Notes under the pieces: generated by a model | The model's database searches: none | What the model was told of the DNA's origin: nothing | The model's input: the letters and a program-made list of their open reading frames with translations, nothing else | Part shown: in pieces, positions 39,186 to 48,250 of the stretch | Position numbering within the stretch: the stretch's first letter is position 1 | Layout of the letters: every line of letters begins with the position of its first letter | Made by a program: the position numbers and the translations under genes | From: Bradyrhizobium cajani | GTDB taxonomy: Bacteria; Pseudomonadota; Alphaproteobacteria; Rhizobiales; Xanthobacteraceae | NCBI RefSeq assembly: GCF_009759665.1 | Contig: NZ_WQNE01000002.1 | Location: forward strand, 404,716-468,715 | DNA: 64,000 bases | Direction of reading: 5' to 3'

Positions 39186-39326
39186 GCCTTTGATGGGTTC
39201 TAGTCGCATCAGGCGCGGCCTTGCGGTATCCACATCCCATGGAGACGCAGAGCTCGATGCCCTCCATGAAACCTCCAGACGATCCCAGCGCGACCACCGC
39301 TGGGGTCGTCGTTCTGGCAGTTCCAC

Positions 39327-39926
39327 CTAGCCGCCCTTCTTTCCCAGCACGAGGTCGATGGTGTGGGCAGCGATCTTGCGCAACTGCGGCTCGTCGCTGA
39401 AGGCGCGTTCGAGCACGGCGAGACCGCGCGTCACGGTGATGATGTGCAGGGCCGCGGCCGCAGGGTTGCCGCTGAACTCGCCGCGTTCGGCGCCGGCCGA
39501 CAACGTATCCTGGACCAGAGCGGTGATGCGCGCGACGAGGTTTGCGAAGGCCTGACGCGCCTCTTCGTCGAGCCCTTCGCCTTCGACCGAACCAAGCTCC
39601 ATCAGGCCACGCGTGGTCGGACACCCCCGCGGCGGCGAGCCTGCGCGGAAGTTCGTGATGGTCAGGTCGAAGAACGCGGTAAGGCGCTTGCGCAATGAGC
39701 CCGTGCCGAGCGCCTTTTGCAGGGCGATGAGATAATCGCCCGCATAGCGTTCATAAGCCTGGAGGAACAGCGCCTCCTTGCTGCCGAAGGCGTTGTAGAG
39801 GCTGCCGCGCTGCACGCCGGCGTCGCGCGCGATGTCCGACAGCGAAGTGCCGCGCACGCCCTTGCGCCAGAACTGGTCGAACGCGATGCGCAGGACGTCG
39901 TCGTGGTCGAACTCGCGCGGCCTCAA
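39327..39926 (-). CDS. TetR/AcrR family transcriptional regulator
   Basis: The 199-residue repressor has an N-terminal TetR helix-turn-helix (FWRKGVRGTSLSDIARDAGV, then QRGSLYNAFGSKEALFLQAY) and a helical ligand domain with FRAGSPPRGCPTTRGLME. It starts with TTG at 39926, with GAGGAG 7 bases upstream. The 167 bases to the divergent tautomerase gene contain two near-identical 17-base operators in opposite orientation. The regulator is therefore expected to repress itself and the tautomerase, and to be released by a small hydrophobic or reactive ligand. Confidence 0.93.
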   Translation of the reverse strand: MRPREFDHDDVLRIAFDQFWRKGVRGTSLSDIARDAGVQRGSLYNAFGSKEALFLQAYERYAGDYLIALQKALGTGSLRKRLTAFFDLTITNFRAGSPPRGCPTTRGLMELGSVEGEGLDEEARQAFANLVARITALVQDTLSAGAERGEFSGNPAAAALHIITVTRGLAVLERAFSDEPQLRKIAAHTIDLVLGKKGG

Positions 39927-39950
39927 ATTCTACTCCTCTGTGCAGCGAAA

Positions 39951-40000
39951 GTATTTGACACGGTGTCAAGAAAATGGATTCTAGACATCGTGTCAAATAC
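39951..40000. promoter_or_regulatory. Double operator between tetR-type gene and tautomerase gene
   Basis: Two copies of GTATTTGACACGrTGTC face each other: 39951-39967 and, inverted, 39984-40000. The first contains a perfect 15-base palindrome (TTGACAC-G-GTGTCAA), as expected for a TetR dimer site. TTGACA within the copies also matches a -35 element on each strand, so binding would block both divergent promoters. The regulatory role is inferred from position and symmetry. Confidence 0.8.
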
Positions 40001-40093
40001 CAACTGGAATTGATAGCCCGTTTCGTCAATGGGCCGAACGGTCGGCGCTTGCATGCGCGTGGCCGGCCGGGCCCGCATGCAAAGGGACCACTC

Positions 40094-40471
40094 ATGCCTC
40101 TGCTCCACATCGCGATGCGCGCCGGCAAGCCGGAAGCCTACCGGCAGGCGATTCTCGACGGCCTCTACCGCGCCATGCGCGAGACGCTGAATGTCCCCGA
40201 GGGCGACGAGTTCATGACCATCAGCGAGCATGAGCCTGCAAATTTCCGCTGCGGCGACGCCTACAGCGTCGAGCGCAGCAACGACGCCGTGCTGATCCAG
40301 ATCACCGTGTTCGCCTCGCGCACGGCCGAGCAGAAGAAGGCGCTGTATCGCCGGATCACGGACCTGCTCGGCGAGAATCCGGGCATCCGTGCCGAGGACG
40401 TCTTCATCAACGTGCTCGATGCCCCCAAGGAGAACTGGTCCGTCGGAAACGGCATCGCCCAATTTGCGTGA
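40094..40471 (+). CDS. Tautomerase family protein
   Basis: The 125-residue protein has Pro directly after Met (MPLLHIAMRAGKPEAYRQAI), the N-terminal catalytic Pro of the 4-oxalocrotonate tautomerase superfamily, and a beta-alpha-beta repeated core ending DVFINVLDAPKENWSVGNG. It is of the longer tautomerase type, about twice the 4-OT length. It would act on a keto-enol or dehalogenation substrate. It is divergent from a TetR-type regulator with a double operator between them, so it is probably inducible by its substrate. Confidence 0.9.
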   Translation: MPLLHIAMRAGKPEAYRQAILDGLYRAMRETLNVPEGDEFMTISEHEPANFRCGDAYSVERSNDAVLIQITVFASRTAEQKKALYRRITDLLGENPGIRAEDVFINVLDAPKENWSVGNGIAQFA

Positions 40472-40484
40472 GGCCACGCCACGC

Positions 40485-41411
40485 TCACTCTGCAACGCAC
40501 GCCTCCATGGCCCCATCGAGTTCCGCCTTCGACAGCACCCCGAGCTCGGCGATGAAGACGATCCGTGATCGGGGCGCGCCTGGTGCGGGCGCTTCACCCG
40601 GCGCGAGCGTCGCGCGGCCGGCGGCGAACTGAAACACCATCATGCGGCCGGGCTGCTCGACCGTCTCGAACAGGCCTTTTGCGCGCGCAAGCCTTGGCGC
40701 AAGACGATTGATGGCCTGCTGCAAACGCGACAACGAGATCGGCCGGTCCGAGGTCCAGCTCAGCGTCTCGAAGCGTTCTTCGGTGGGGCGTCGCGGGCCC
40801 GGCTCGCGCGACGCCGGTGCGCGATCGACGTTGGCAGGGAACAGCAGTGCGGCAGGAATCTCGCCGTGGTTCGCATCGACCACCACGGCAGGCACGCGCT
40901 GTGCGCGGATGGCCTCGCGCATCCGGCTACCAGACCCCTCCTCCGCCAGATCCAGCTTGCTCAGCGCCACGATATCGGCAACGCGCAATTGCGATCGGTG
41001 GAGCGCATCGTCCAGCGCGGCCGGCGGCGCCGTCGCATCCATCACGCAGAGCACCGTCTCCAGCGGCGCCTCGCGCAGGATCACCGGGTCCATCAAATTG
41101 CGCACGATGTCGGCGGGATCGGCGACGCCGCTGGTCTCGATGACGATGTATTCCGGCTTGGGATCGCGCCGCAGCAGGGTCGAGAGCGTGCGCAGGAGGT
41201 CGCCTTCGAGCGAGCAGCAGATGCAGCCGTTGGCAAGACTGACCACACCGTCGCTTGCGCCGGCGATCAGCTCCGCATCGATGTTGATCGCACCAAAGTC
41301 GTTGACGACCGCAGCGATGCGCCGTCCCTCCGCATGCGCCAGCAGATGGTTCACGACCGTGGTCTTGCCCGCCCCCAGAAAGCCCGTCACCAGGAGAATG
41401 GGGACCGGCAT
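40485..41411 (-). CDS. CobW/COG0523 family GTP-binding metallochaperone
   Basis: The 308-residue GTPase has Walker A GFLGAGKTT, the metal-binding GCICC motif in VSLANGCICCSLEGD, a switch motif IVIETSGVADP, the guanine-binding LSKLDL, and a C-terminal CobW_C domain (residues 200-300). Members insert zinc, cobalt, iron or nickel into partner enzymes. It starts 3 bases after the stop of the D-aminoacylase-like gene, a tight operon that points to the zinc amidohydrolase as the client. No Zur box was recognised upstream. The metal is inferred to be zinc. Confidence 0.92.
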   Translation of the reverse strand: MPVPILLVTGFLGAGKTTVVNHLLAHAEGRRIAAVVNDFGAINIDAELIAGASDGVVSLANGCICCSLEGDLLRTLSTLLRRDPKPEYIVIETSGVADPADIVRNLMDPVILREAPLETVLCVMDATAPPAALDDALHRSQLRVADIVALSKLDLAEEGSGSRMREAIRAQRVPAVVVDANHGEIPAALLFPANVDRAPASREPGPRRPTEERFETLSWTSDRPISLSRLQQAINRLAPRLARAKGLFETVEQPGRMMVFQFAAGRATLAPGEAPAPGAPRSRIVFIAELGVLSKAELDGAMEACVAE

Positions 41412-41414
41412 GGG

Positions 41415-42905
41415 TCAGCCCTCGACGACCGGACGTCGCACCGGCCGGCCGGGACGCGCCGCCACGTCCAGCACGCCGTCGGTAATCAGCGGCTGGCCGC
41501 TGACGACCAGATGCCGCACGCCGTCCGACGGACGGTTCATCGCCGTGAAGGTCGCGCGGTCCGAGAGCTTCTCGTAGTCGAACACGACGATGTCGGCGTC
41601 CGCGTCCTTCGAGAGCCGGCCCTTGGCGCGCATCGCCGGCGTGCTCTGCGACAGGATCTCGGCAGGGATCAGCGCGCATTTGCGCACGCCTTCGAGCAGC
41701 GACACGGTCTTGCGCTCGCGCACCCATTCGCGGATGAACTTCGTGAAGCAGCCGGCCGAACGCGGATGCGAGGTCGCGTCGTCCGGCAGCGGCCAGGCAT
41801 CGCCGGTGTAGGTTTTGCCATCCGAGGTCGTCCACGGCATCGCGTCGGAGGCGATCGCGCCGCCGGGATAGAGCACCGACATGTCGAGGAGGTCGCGGTG
41901 ATGCGCATTGTTCTCGGTGTCGAGGATGTGCCAGAGCACCAGTGAGGACGGCTCTTCGGCCTGCGCCTTCAACAGCTCCTCGCGGTCGCGGAAGCGATGA
42001 CCGTCGGTGACGCGCTGCACCGAGTCGTAGCCGGTGCCGTTGCGCTCGACGAACTGGGGGTCGCTGAAGAACGCCGCGGCCAGCACGGTCGAGCCCGTGC
42101 CGTAAGGATAGGCCTCGACCGTGATCGGCAGGCCCTGTGCCTGCGCCTTCTCGACCAGCACGCGGCAGCGCTCGATGTCGGTCTTGCTCGACGAGTTGAA
42201 ATGGCAGATGTGCATGTGCGCACCGGTGGCGCCGGCATAGCCGATCAGGCGGATATAGGCCTCCGCCGCGCTTTCGGGATCGATGCGCGACATGAAGGCG
42301 ACGTGGGTGAAGGTCGGCACGTCCTTGGCCGCCGCGAGCTGGCAGACCGCGGTCAATTCCTGCACGCCGGCGCCCGGGGCGTAAGCGTTCAGGATGCCGA
42401 TGCCGATGCCGCCCTCGTTCAGCCCGCGCGCGAGACGCTCGAGGATGCCGGCGACCTCCGCATCGGTCGCGACGTTCTCGATCCAGCGGCGGTCGCGCAT
42501 GGCATTGCCGAACGCCTCCAGCGAGCTCTCCGCATTCGAGCCCGTCATCGCGCCGATGCGCGCAAACGCCCAGTTGGTGGCGGCGCCGTAGTTCAGCACG
42601 CGGCCCTTCCGCGCCTGGCGCTCATACCACGACCCGACCGGCAACACGCCGGCTTCGAGATCGAGCGTCGTCGTCACGCCGTCGAACGCCTGCATGCGGT
42701 CGGCCGGGATCGACTGGCCGTGCGCGTGCAAATCGATGAAACCGGGCGCGACCACGAGGCCGGTGGCGTCGATCACCCGCTCCGCGCCGCCGAGCGAGGA
42801 ACCGACCGCGGCGATCTTGCCGTCCACCACCGCCACATCGCCGACGGCGTCCATCCCGCTCGCGGGATCCACCACCCGGCCGCCAGAGATCACCAAGCCG
42901 CTCAT
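41415..42905 (-). CDS. N-acyl-D-amino-acid deacylase (D-aminoacylase) family amidohydrolase
   Basis: The 496-residue enzyme begins LVISGGRVVDPASGMDAVGD and has HAHGQ (HxH metal ligands), the EAGVLPVGSWYE segment, HICHFNSSSKTDIERC and SDAMPW (metal-binding Asp), and a C-terminal beta-sandwich with VVFDYEKLSDRATF and RHLVVSGQPLITDG. The family hydrolyses N-acyl-D-amino acids with zinc. ATG 42905 follows GGAGGAG. A longer frame to 43160 overlaps repeat-like sequence and is not favoured. The CobW-type gene is 3 bases downstream. The physiological substrate may be D-amino-acid derivatives from peptidoglycan or soil. Confidence 0.9.
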   Translation of the reverse strand: MSGLVISGGRVVDPASGMDAVGDVAVVDGKIAAVGSSLGGAERVIDATGLVVAPGFIDLHAHGQSIPADRMQAFDGVTTTLDLEAGVLPVGSWYERQARKGRVLNYGAATNWAFARIGAMTGSNAESSLEAFGNAMRDRRWIENVATDAEVAGILERLARGLNEGGIGIGILNAYAPGAGVQELTAVCQLAAAKDVPTFTHVAFMSRIDPESAAEAYIRLIGYAGATGAHMHICHFNSSSKTDIERCRVLVEKAQAQGLPITVEAYPYGTGSTVLAAAFFSDPQFVERNGTGYDSVQRVTDGHRFRDREELLKAQAEEPSSLVLWHILDTENNAHHRDLLDMSVLYPGGAIASDAMPWTTSDGKTYTGDAWPLPDDATSHPRSAGCFTKFIREWVRERKTVSLLEGVRKCALIPAEILSQSTPAMRAKGRLSKDADADIVVFDYEKLSDRATFTAMNRPSDGVRHLVVSGQPLITDGVLDVAARPGRPVRRPVVEG

Positions 42906-42959
42906 TTCAAAACTCCTCCGCGCTGACATCGCATCAAGGCAGATTCCGGGGGCAACGAC

Positions 42960-43600
42960 CACCTCCACTGAAGCCGATGCATCATGCTCACACGGAAGAT
43001 CATTTGGCAGGCCGATCGCAGACACGCGTTCGCGTCCTCGCGGCATGATTTGCCCGAGCTGCGCTCTCCTCCTCACACCCTTTCGGAAGAAAGGGCGCAG
43101 GGAAGACCGGGCGCCGGCTGGCACCCATAAGACCCCTGCGCTGAACGAATGCACGCGCAATGCACAGGGGAGACACAGGGCAGCCGAGACCAGGCCTTCC
43201 CTGCGCGATGGTTTGACGGCCTATGCCGCGCTCTCCCGGGAGCCGAGTTCCTTCTGGCCTCCCTCACCTCCGCGAAATGCACGGCACCGCGCCGGTTGAC
43301 GCGATGACGCCTTCGCCAAGGCTTGACCGTAGCAACGACGGCCAGGACCACACGGTTTCGCCGTACGCGGACGACCCTGCTTCGCCACGAGGCTTCGCAG
43401 GGCACTGGCGCCGTTCGTCTTCGCAGGTAGTGCCATGCTCACGAGGTTCATCTCGCCCTGCACGCAACAAGCCCGCCTTTAACGCCGCCCGCGTCCACCG
43501 CAATCCAGCCCGCGTTCGTGACGACGTACGACCGCCCCTTTGGTGGGCTGGGATGCGCGACACATACGATAAATCCGAATTTCGGTAAAGTGGAATATAT
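42960..43600. repeat. Non-coding block resembling a dispersed Bradyrhizobium element
   Basis: About 640 bases between the deacylase and the UPF0158 gene hold no supported gene. Short frames on both strands lack ribosome sites. The text (for example AGGGCGCAGGGAAGACC and CGCCTTCGCCAAGGC) and its six-frame translations resemble a repeat that is often mis-annotated as small proteins in Bradyrhizobium genomes. The local GC drops after 43560, where the promoter of the following gene begins. The assignment is from memory of such elements and has not been verified. Confidence 0.45.
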
Positions 43601-43708
43601 TCTTCAGGAGGGCTTGACAGCGATTCGGGTGTTTCGCCTTGTCGCATGGGCCACGCCGCTCTTTCAGGATGAGCGCATTTCTGTATGTTGCACTCCATGG
43701 AGACGGCC

Positions 43709-44137
43709 ATGCCAATGAAGTTCGCACAAATCGTCGATGCCTTCGAATTCGCCAACAACGGCGACATCGGGGAATTCCGCGCTTTCGTCTGCAGGCAAAC
43801 CGGGAAGATCTACTGTCAAACCGATTTTATGGACGCAGCAGAGTTCAACGACGAACTGCCGGACGACATCGACGACGAGGAGAAATATCTGGCGCTTCCG
43901 GACAAGCGCGAGCTCGGCCTGGGCAAGCCGCTCGTGCTCGATTTTGCCCGCGAGTTCCTGCGAGACGATTTCGACGACGTCCACTATTTCTTCAGCAAGC
44001 GGGGCGCCTATCCGAAGTTCAAGTCCCTGCTCGCCCGACGAGGAGCGATCGATCGCTGGCATGCCTACGAGAATGAAGCGACAGAGCGGGCATTGCGCGA
44101 TTGGTGCAAGCTCCATTCGATCGAAATCATCGACTGA
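43709..44137 (+). CDS. UPF0158 family protein
   Basis: The 142-residue acidic protein contains VDAFEFANNGDIGEFRAFVC, DDIDDEEKYLALPDKRELGLGK and VHYFFSKRGAYPKFKSLLARRGAIDRWHAYEN, which fit the UPF0158 family of unknown function. GGAGA 5 bases before ATG 43709 supports this start; frames from 43685 and 43697 are possible. It has no signal or membrane segment. It stands alone, with an AT-richer promoter region upstream. The function is unknown; the many acidic residues suggest binding to a basic partner or nucleotide. Confidence 0.85.
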   Translation: MPMKFAQIVDAFEFANNGDIGEFRAFVCRQTGKIYCQTDFMDAAEFNDELPDDIDDEEKYLALPDKRELGLGKPLVLDFAREFLRDDFDDVHYFFSKRGAYPKFKSLLARRGAIDRWHAYENEATERALRDWCKLHSIEIID

Positions 44138-44266
44138 TCAGGCGCTTGTCCGGACGCCATGACTTGAACCGACAGCGAAGCTGGCTCCGCCGTCTTCTCG
44201 CCCCCATTGTCATTCAGGGAATGAGGCGGGGCGGCTTACGGTGGGCAAAGTTCCCAAAGGTTCCGC

Positions 44267-45295
44267 GTGATCGTCCGACATCTTCTGCAACGCGACTCTC
44301 GTCACCCTGTTTCGCGCCGCACGCTCCTGGGCGGGCTGCTATCTGCGGGCAGTGCTCTCGCGCTCGGCGGATGCGCAGGCTTGGGCGCGACCGGCGCGCG
44401 CTACGACGCGTCGTCCCTTTCCGCTGACCCCACACTGCTCGTCGCCACCACACGCAAGCCCGTCAAGGGTGGCCGCACGAAACCCTGGTTCGGGCCGGAG
44501 CGCGCGACCGCAATGACGGTCGCGCGGGCAAGGCTAGTGGCGCCGGACGAGAGCCGTCTTTCGCTCGCCTCGGTCGGAATAGGCGATTGGCGCCTCGATC
44601 AGGTCGAACCGGTGCAGGCCGAAATTGGCGATCTGCTTGCGCAGGGCGGCGCGGGAGGAGACGTGCTGATCTATGTCCACGGCTTCAAGCAGACGTTCGA
44701 GACGGCCGCGCTCGATGCCGCCCATCTCTCCGACGGGATCAAGTTCCGCGGCCGGACCATGGTGTTCTCCTGGCCCTCCAAGGCGGGATTGTTCGACTAT
44801 GCCTACGACCGGGACAGTGCGATGTATTCCCGCGACGATTTCGAACGCGTGCTCTCGTCCCTCGTGTCGGCGCCAGGCAGCGGTCGCGTGCACATCGTTG
44901 CGCACAGCATGGGAACCATGCTGACGCTCGAAAGCCTGCGTCAGCTCTATGCGCGATACGGCGACACCGTCACGAGCAAGATCGGCACGGTCGTGTTCGC
45001 CGCACCCGACATCGACATGGACGTGTTCACGTCGGCAATCCACCGCATCGGTCCGCTTGCCGGCAAGATCACCGTGATCGCCGCGACGAACGACCGCGCA
45101 CTCGCGCTGTCGGGACAGCTCGCAGGCGGGATGACCAGGGTCGGCGCCGCCGAGAAGGCCGCCATCGCGCAGCTCGGTGTGCGCGTGATCGATGCTTCGC
45201 AGGAAGGCTGGGGCATCATCAACCACGATCTGTTTCTGTCCAATGCGGAGGTGCAGCGGGTGATCCGCCGCTCGATCGACGGCACGACCGCCTAA
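44267..45295 (+). CDS. Alpha/beta hydrolase, DUF900 family, exported lipoprotein
   Basis: The 342-residue protein starts with GTG and has a twin-arginine motif followed by a lipobox (SRRTLLGGLL and LALGGC, about residues 16-37), so it is probably a Tat-exported lipoprotein. The alpha/beta hydrolase core includes GDVLIYVHGFKQTFE, TMVFSWPSKAG, and the nucleophile in HIVAHSMGTML, with the later acid and a His expected in the C-terminus near GWGIINHDLFLS. DUF900 members are esterases or lipases of unknown substrate. It follows the UPF0158 gene after 129 bases, without a clear shared operon. Confidence 0.88.
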   Translation: MIVRHLLQRDSRHPVSRRTLLGGLLSAGSALALGGCAGLGATGARYDASSLSADPTLLVATTRKPVKGGRTKPWFGPERATAMTVARARLVAPDESRLSLASVGIGDWRLDQVEPVQAEIGDLLAQGGAGGDVLIYVHGFKQTFETAALDAAHLSDGIKFRGRTMVFSWPSKAGLFDYAYDRDSAMYSRDDFERVLSSLVSAPGSGRVHIVAHSMGTMLTLESLRQLYARYGDTVTSKIGTVVFAAPDIDMDVFTSAIHRIGPLAGKITVIAATNDRALALSGQLAGGMTRVGAAEKAAIAQLGVRVIDASQEGWGIINHDLFLSNAEVQRVIRRSIDGTTA

Positions 45296-45318
45296 GGGAG
45301 GGCCTGCGCGGCGTCGGT

Positions 45319-47136
45319 CTACGCGATCAAACGCTGCACCAATGCCGACTCGCTCGAGTACGTCAGGAGCGCCTCGTGAGTCGCCCGGGTAACCCCAACA
45401 TAGGTCAGCCGGACGCACTCCTCGACGGTCTCCCCGTGGCGTCCGAGTAAGCCCAGGCCGGCAATAGCGACGCAGGGAAACTCCAGCCCTTTCGCGGTGT
45501 GCATGCTCAAAAACCGCACGGCTACCCGCTTGATCGAAACCCTGTTGCGATTGTCCTTGGCCATATCGATGGGAACGTCATGCCTGGCGAGTATCTGCGC
45601 GACCCGCCCGCCGATCCAGTGCTCTGGGTAGAGACACGCCATCTGCGACCACTCGTACCCGGCCTTTTTCCGGTCGAGAAACCATTCGGCGACGCAGTGA
45701 GCTTCTGCGTCGATGCTCACACACCGCCGCACGGCCGGCTCCAGTCCCTGCCGGCCGGCATCTTCGGGCAACAGGATGGCGTGCTCGTCGTCGGCGGTGA
45801 TGCCGGGAGCGCCAATGACGTCTGCAGCGAAGCGTCTCGCGAAGGCAACGATTTGCGAAGTGTTGCGATAGTTGATTTTCAACACGGTCGTTCTGCCCGA
45901 CGCTTCAATTCCAAGCTGTTTCCACACCGGGCGTTCACGTCCCTTGTAGATGGCCTGGATGTCGTCGTAGACGATCATCAGCGCCTTCGTGCGCGGGCTT
46001 ACCATCTTGGCCGCGAGCGCGAGCCATTGCGGCTCGAAGTCGTGCGCCTCGTCGATCAGGACAGCGTCGTACTGCTCCGTTGGGATATGGCCTTGATCTA
46101 CCGCCTTCATGACCTCTGAGACGCTCGCGGCCAGTCGCTTTGCGTAATCCGGATACTCTCGCTCGGATGGAGCGGGGATCCCATAAGTCCGCAGCATCCG
46201 GTAACACCAGGAGTGAAAGGTGAGGACCTGAACGCGGTCCTCCACGCCCCGGCTCTGCATGGCATCCTCAAGTCGCCCGGCGATGCCATTGGCGTAACAC
46301 AGGATGAGCACCGGCTTTGCCGCTGCACGTGCCAGATACTCGGCTCGAAAGGCAAGGATCAGGGTTTTGCCCGATCCGGCGACGCCGCGAATAATTCGAT
46401 GCCCCTCTCCCAGGCTGCGCGCGAACTGCTCCTGATGCATGTCCATGACCGCAAGCGTCCGGTCGGATGGATCGGCCCCAGTCGCATCGTCCAGCGGCAG
46501 GGCAATCTGTCGTATGCGTATTTCCGGAAAGAGCAGCGCCCGCAGGCGGTCGAACTGCGGCATGGACAGCGGCTCTCCGAAACGCGGATGAACCATGTGC
46601 CACAATCTGGTCCGAAACGCTTCGGGATGCGCGCCCTCCGTCATTTCGTCCTTGAACAGACATAGATGCTCGGCCAGCACCTCCTTGAGATTGGTCTGGT
46701 TGAACTGCTTGCGCGTGATGTTCGTGAATACGGCCCCGAAGCCGAACGGAACAATGGACCGGCCGACGAAGCGATGACCAGGCGGAAACAGCAATTGCCC
46801 GTCGCGCTCCAGCGTGCGCACGACCTCGAACGTATATTTGCGAGCCTGCTCAAGCGGATTACTCTCCCGCACAACACCACGGCTCGTCAGCAGCTCGACC
46901 TTTGTCTTGTCCGCCGAAACGATCGTCTCCAGGCGCCAGTCTTTCACCTCAAGCACGAGCAGGCCGTTCGCGGGATGGACGATGATAAAATCCGGATGCC
47001 GGTTGAGAGGGCCAACAGGGAGGTTGTGCCAAACGACAGCGTTCTCTTCGAGGAAGTCCTTGAGTCGTTCCGCCAGGCGTAGCTCCCCACGGCTGTCGAA
47101 GCGCGCGAAGCCCAGACTGGGGATCAGGATTGCCAT
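45319..47136 (-). CDS. NERD nuclease-like domain fused to a UvrD-type helicase core
   Basis: The 605-residue protein begins with a NERD domain (about residues 14-125) with PD-(D/E)xK-like residues Asp49 in HPDFII and Glu63-Lys65 in VLEVKDW. Superfamily I helicase motifs follow: Walker A GVAGSGKT (251-258), Walker B VLIDEAHD, an Arg-containing motif NYRNTSQIVAFARR, SMHTAKGLEFPCV and YVGVTRA. Such NERD-helicase proteins are candidates for DNA repair or phage and plasmid defence. It is a stand-alone gene with a large, AT-richer upstream gap of 486 bases. Codon use looks normal. Confidence 0.88.
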   Translation of the reverse strand: MAILIPSLGFARFDSRGELRLAERLKDFLEENAVVWHNLPVGPLNRHPDFIIVHPANGLLVLEVKDWRLETIVSADKTKVELLTSRGVVRESNPLEQARKYTFEVVRTLERDGQLLFPPGHRFVGRSIVPFGFGAVFTNITRKQFNQTNLKEVLAEHLCLFKDEMTEGAHPEAFRTRLWHMVHPRFGEPLSMPQFDRLRALLFPEIRIRQIALPLDDATGADPSDRTLAVMDMHQEQFARSLGEGHRIIRGVAGSGKTLILAFRAEYLARAAAKPVLILCYANGIAGRLEDAMQSRGVEDRVQVLTFHSWCYRMLRTYGIPAPSEREYPDYAKRLAASVSEVMKAVDQGHIPTEQYDAVLIDEAHDFEPQWLALAAKMVSPRTKALMIVYDDIQAIYKGRERPVWKQLGIEASGRTTVLKINYRNTSQIVAFARRFAADVIGAPGITADDEHAILLPEDAGRQGLEPAVRRCVSIDAEAHCVAEWFLDRKKAGYEWSQMACLYPEHWIGGRVAQILARHDVPIDMAKDNRNRVSIKRVAVRFLSMHTAKGLEFPCVAIAGLGLLGRHGETVEECVRLTYVGVTRATHEALLTYSSESALVQRLIA

Positions 47137-47622
47137 GTAGCGACCGAAAGGTTGACTGCTAGCTCAGAGTTTACCGCCTCAACACCTGTCAAATCGATGC
47201 TCACGGCCCTGCCTTCGCAAATCACGCGCTCTCCCGCAGCCAGTGTGAGCAGAACTGACCTCGCTTGTAAATTGCGTCACCGTCGGGCGGAAAAGCCTGC
47301 GCCAGCGCAGGCTTGTTGCGGCTTCAAGCGGAAAACCGGCCGCGTTTTGCAGTGCCCAGTTCCGCGGGGAAATCGCGCGCCGTTCAGAATAAAATCGCGA
47401 ACTCTTATGTAATTGAAATCGCTACATAACTTCGACGCAGGCTTCGCATGGGATCCTCGGATGTGCTCAAACGACGAGCCGCCGGAGCCCGTCGACGAAT
47501 TGCAGCTTGCGGATGGAAGTCCTATGTTGGGTCGATAGTCAGGCAGCCGCCCATCGTATGGCGAGAGTCTGCTGGGAAGACCTCACGGTGGATGGTTTGC
47601 ATTCCGCATCGGAGGTGATGTC
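47137..47622. other. Gene-free region of 486 bases with hairpin and inverted repeat
   Basis: No gene with a ribosome site was found. Visible structure: a 9-base stem hairpin (AAGCCTGCG/CGCAGGCTT, 47293-47314) that on the minus strand is followed by TTTT, and an AT-rich inverted repeat TTATGTA-N11-TACATAA (47405-47429) that looks like a regulator site. The region separates the divergent NERD-helicase and YbaK genes and is AT-richer than its surroundings. Confidence 0.5.
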
Positions 47623-48093
47623 ATGGCCATTGCTCCCACGCTCCAGAAATACCTAGCCGCTGAAAACATCCAATACGAGGTGATCCCGCACGAACTCAGC
47701 ATGACGTCCGCTCGGACGGCCGAGGCATGCCATATCTCGGGCGACCGCCTCGCCAAGGGCATCGTGTTGCGGCGCGACGGCGGATACATGCTGGCCATCT
47801 TGCCCGCATCGCATCACCTCCGCCTGTCGGACCTGAGGACAAGTCTCGGCGACAATGTCCATATGGCCAATGAAACCGAGATCAATCGGCTGTTCAGCGA
47901 CTGTGCACACGGTGCAGTTCCTGCCGTCGGCAAATGCTACGGATTGGATATCATCGTCGACGACAGCATCGAGGCACAGCCGGACATCTATATGGAGGCC
48001 GGCGATCACGAGACGCTGCTTCATATGGGTCGTGCGCAGTTTGCGCGTCTGACGGCCAATGCGCCGCACGGGCGCTTTAGCGCGCATGATTGA
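47623..48093 (+). CDS. YbaK/EbsC family aminoacyl-tRNA deacylase-like protein
   Basis: The 156-residue protein has the YbaK/prolyl-tRNA editing fold: IQYEVIPHELSMTSARTAEACHI, AKGIVLRRDGGYMLAILPASHHLRLSDLR and GAVPAVGKCYGLDIIVDDSI. The conserved Lys of AKGIVL is a catalytic or substrate-binding residue in the family, which clears wrongly charged tRNA or related amino-acid esters. GGAGGTGATGTC gives a strong ribosome site before ATG 47623. A CBS protein and GroEL lie downstream on the same strand (157 and 255 bases), so the three may share stress regulation. Confidence 0.9.
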   Translation: MAIAPTLQKYLAAENIQYEVIPHELSMTSARTAEACHISGDRLAKGIVLRRDGGYMLAILPASHHLRLSDLRTSLGDNVHMANETEINRLFSDCAHGAVPAVGKCYGLDIIVDDSIEAQPDIYMEAGDHETLLHMGRAQFARLTANAPHGRFSAHD

Positions 48094-48250
48094 GCCTTTT
48101 GCGCACTGCCCATTGCCGTTGCGATCCTGGGCGGAAACCCCGAGGTCGTCGTCAAATTGTTCAGGAGAGTGACGGTCGTACAATTCAGAAGATTGGGGGC
48201 GCCGCTGCATTGCATCAATGCATCTGGAACCCACGAACGGAGGCTCCGCC

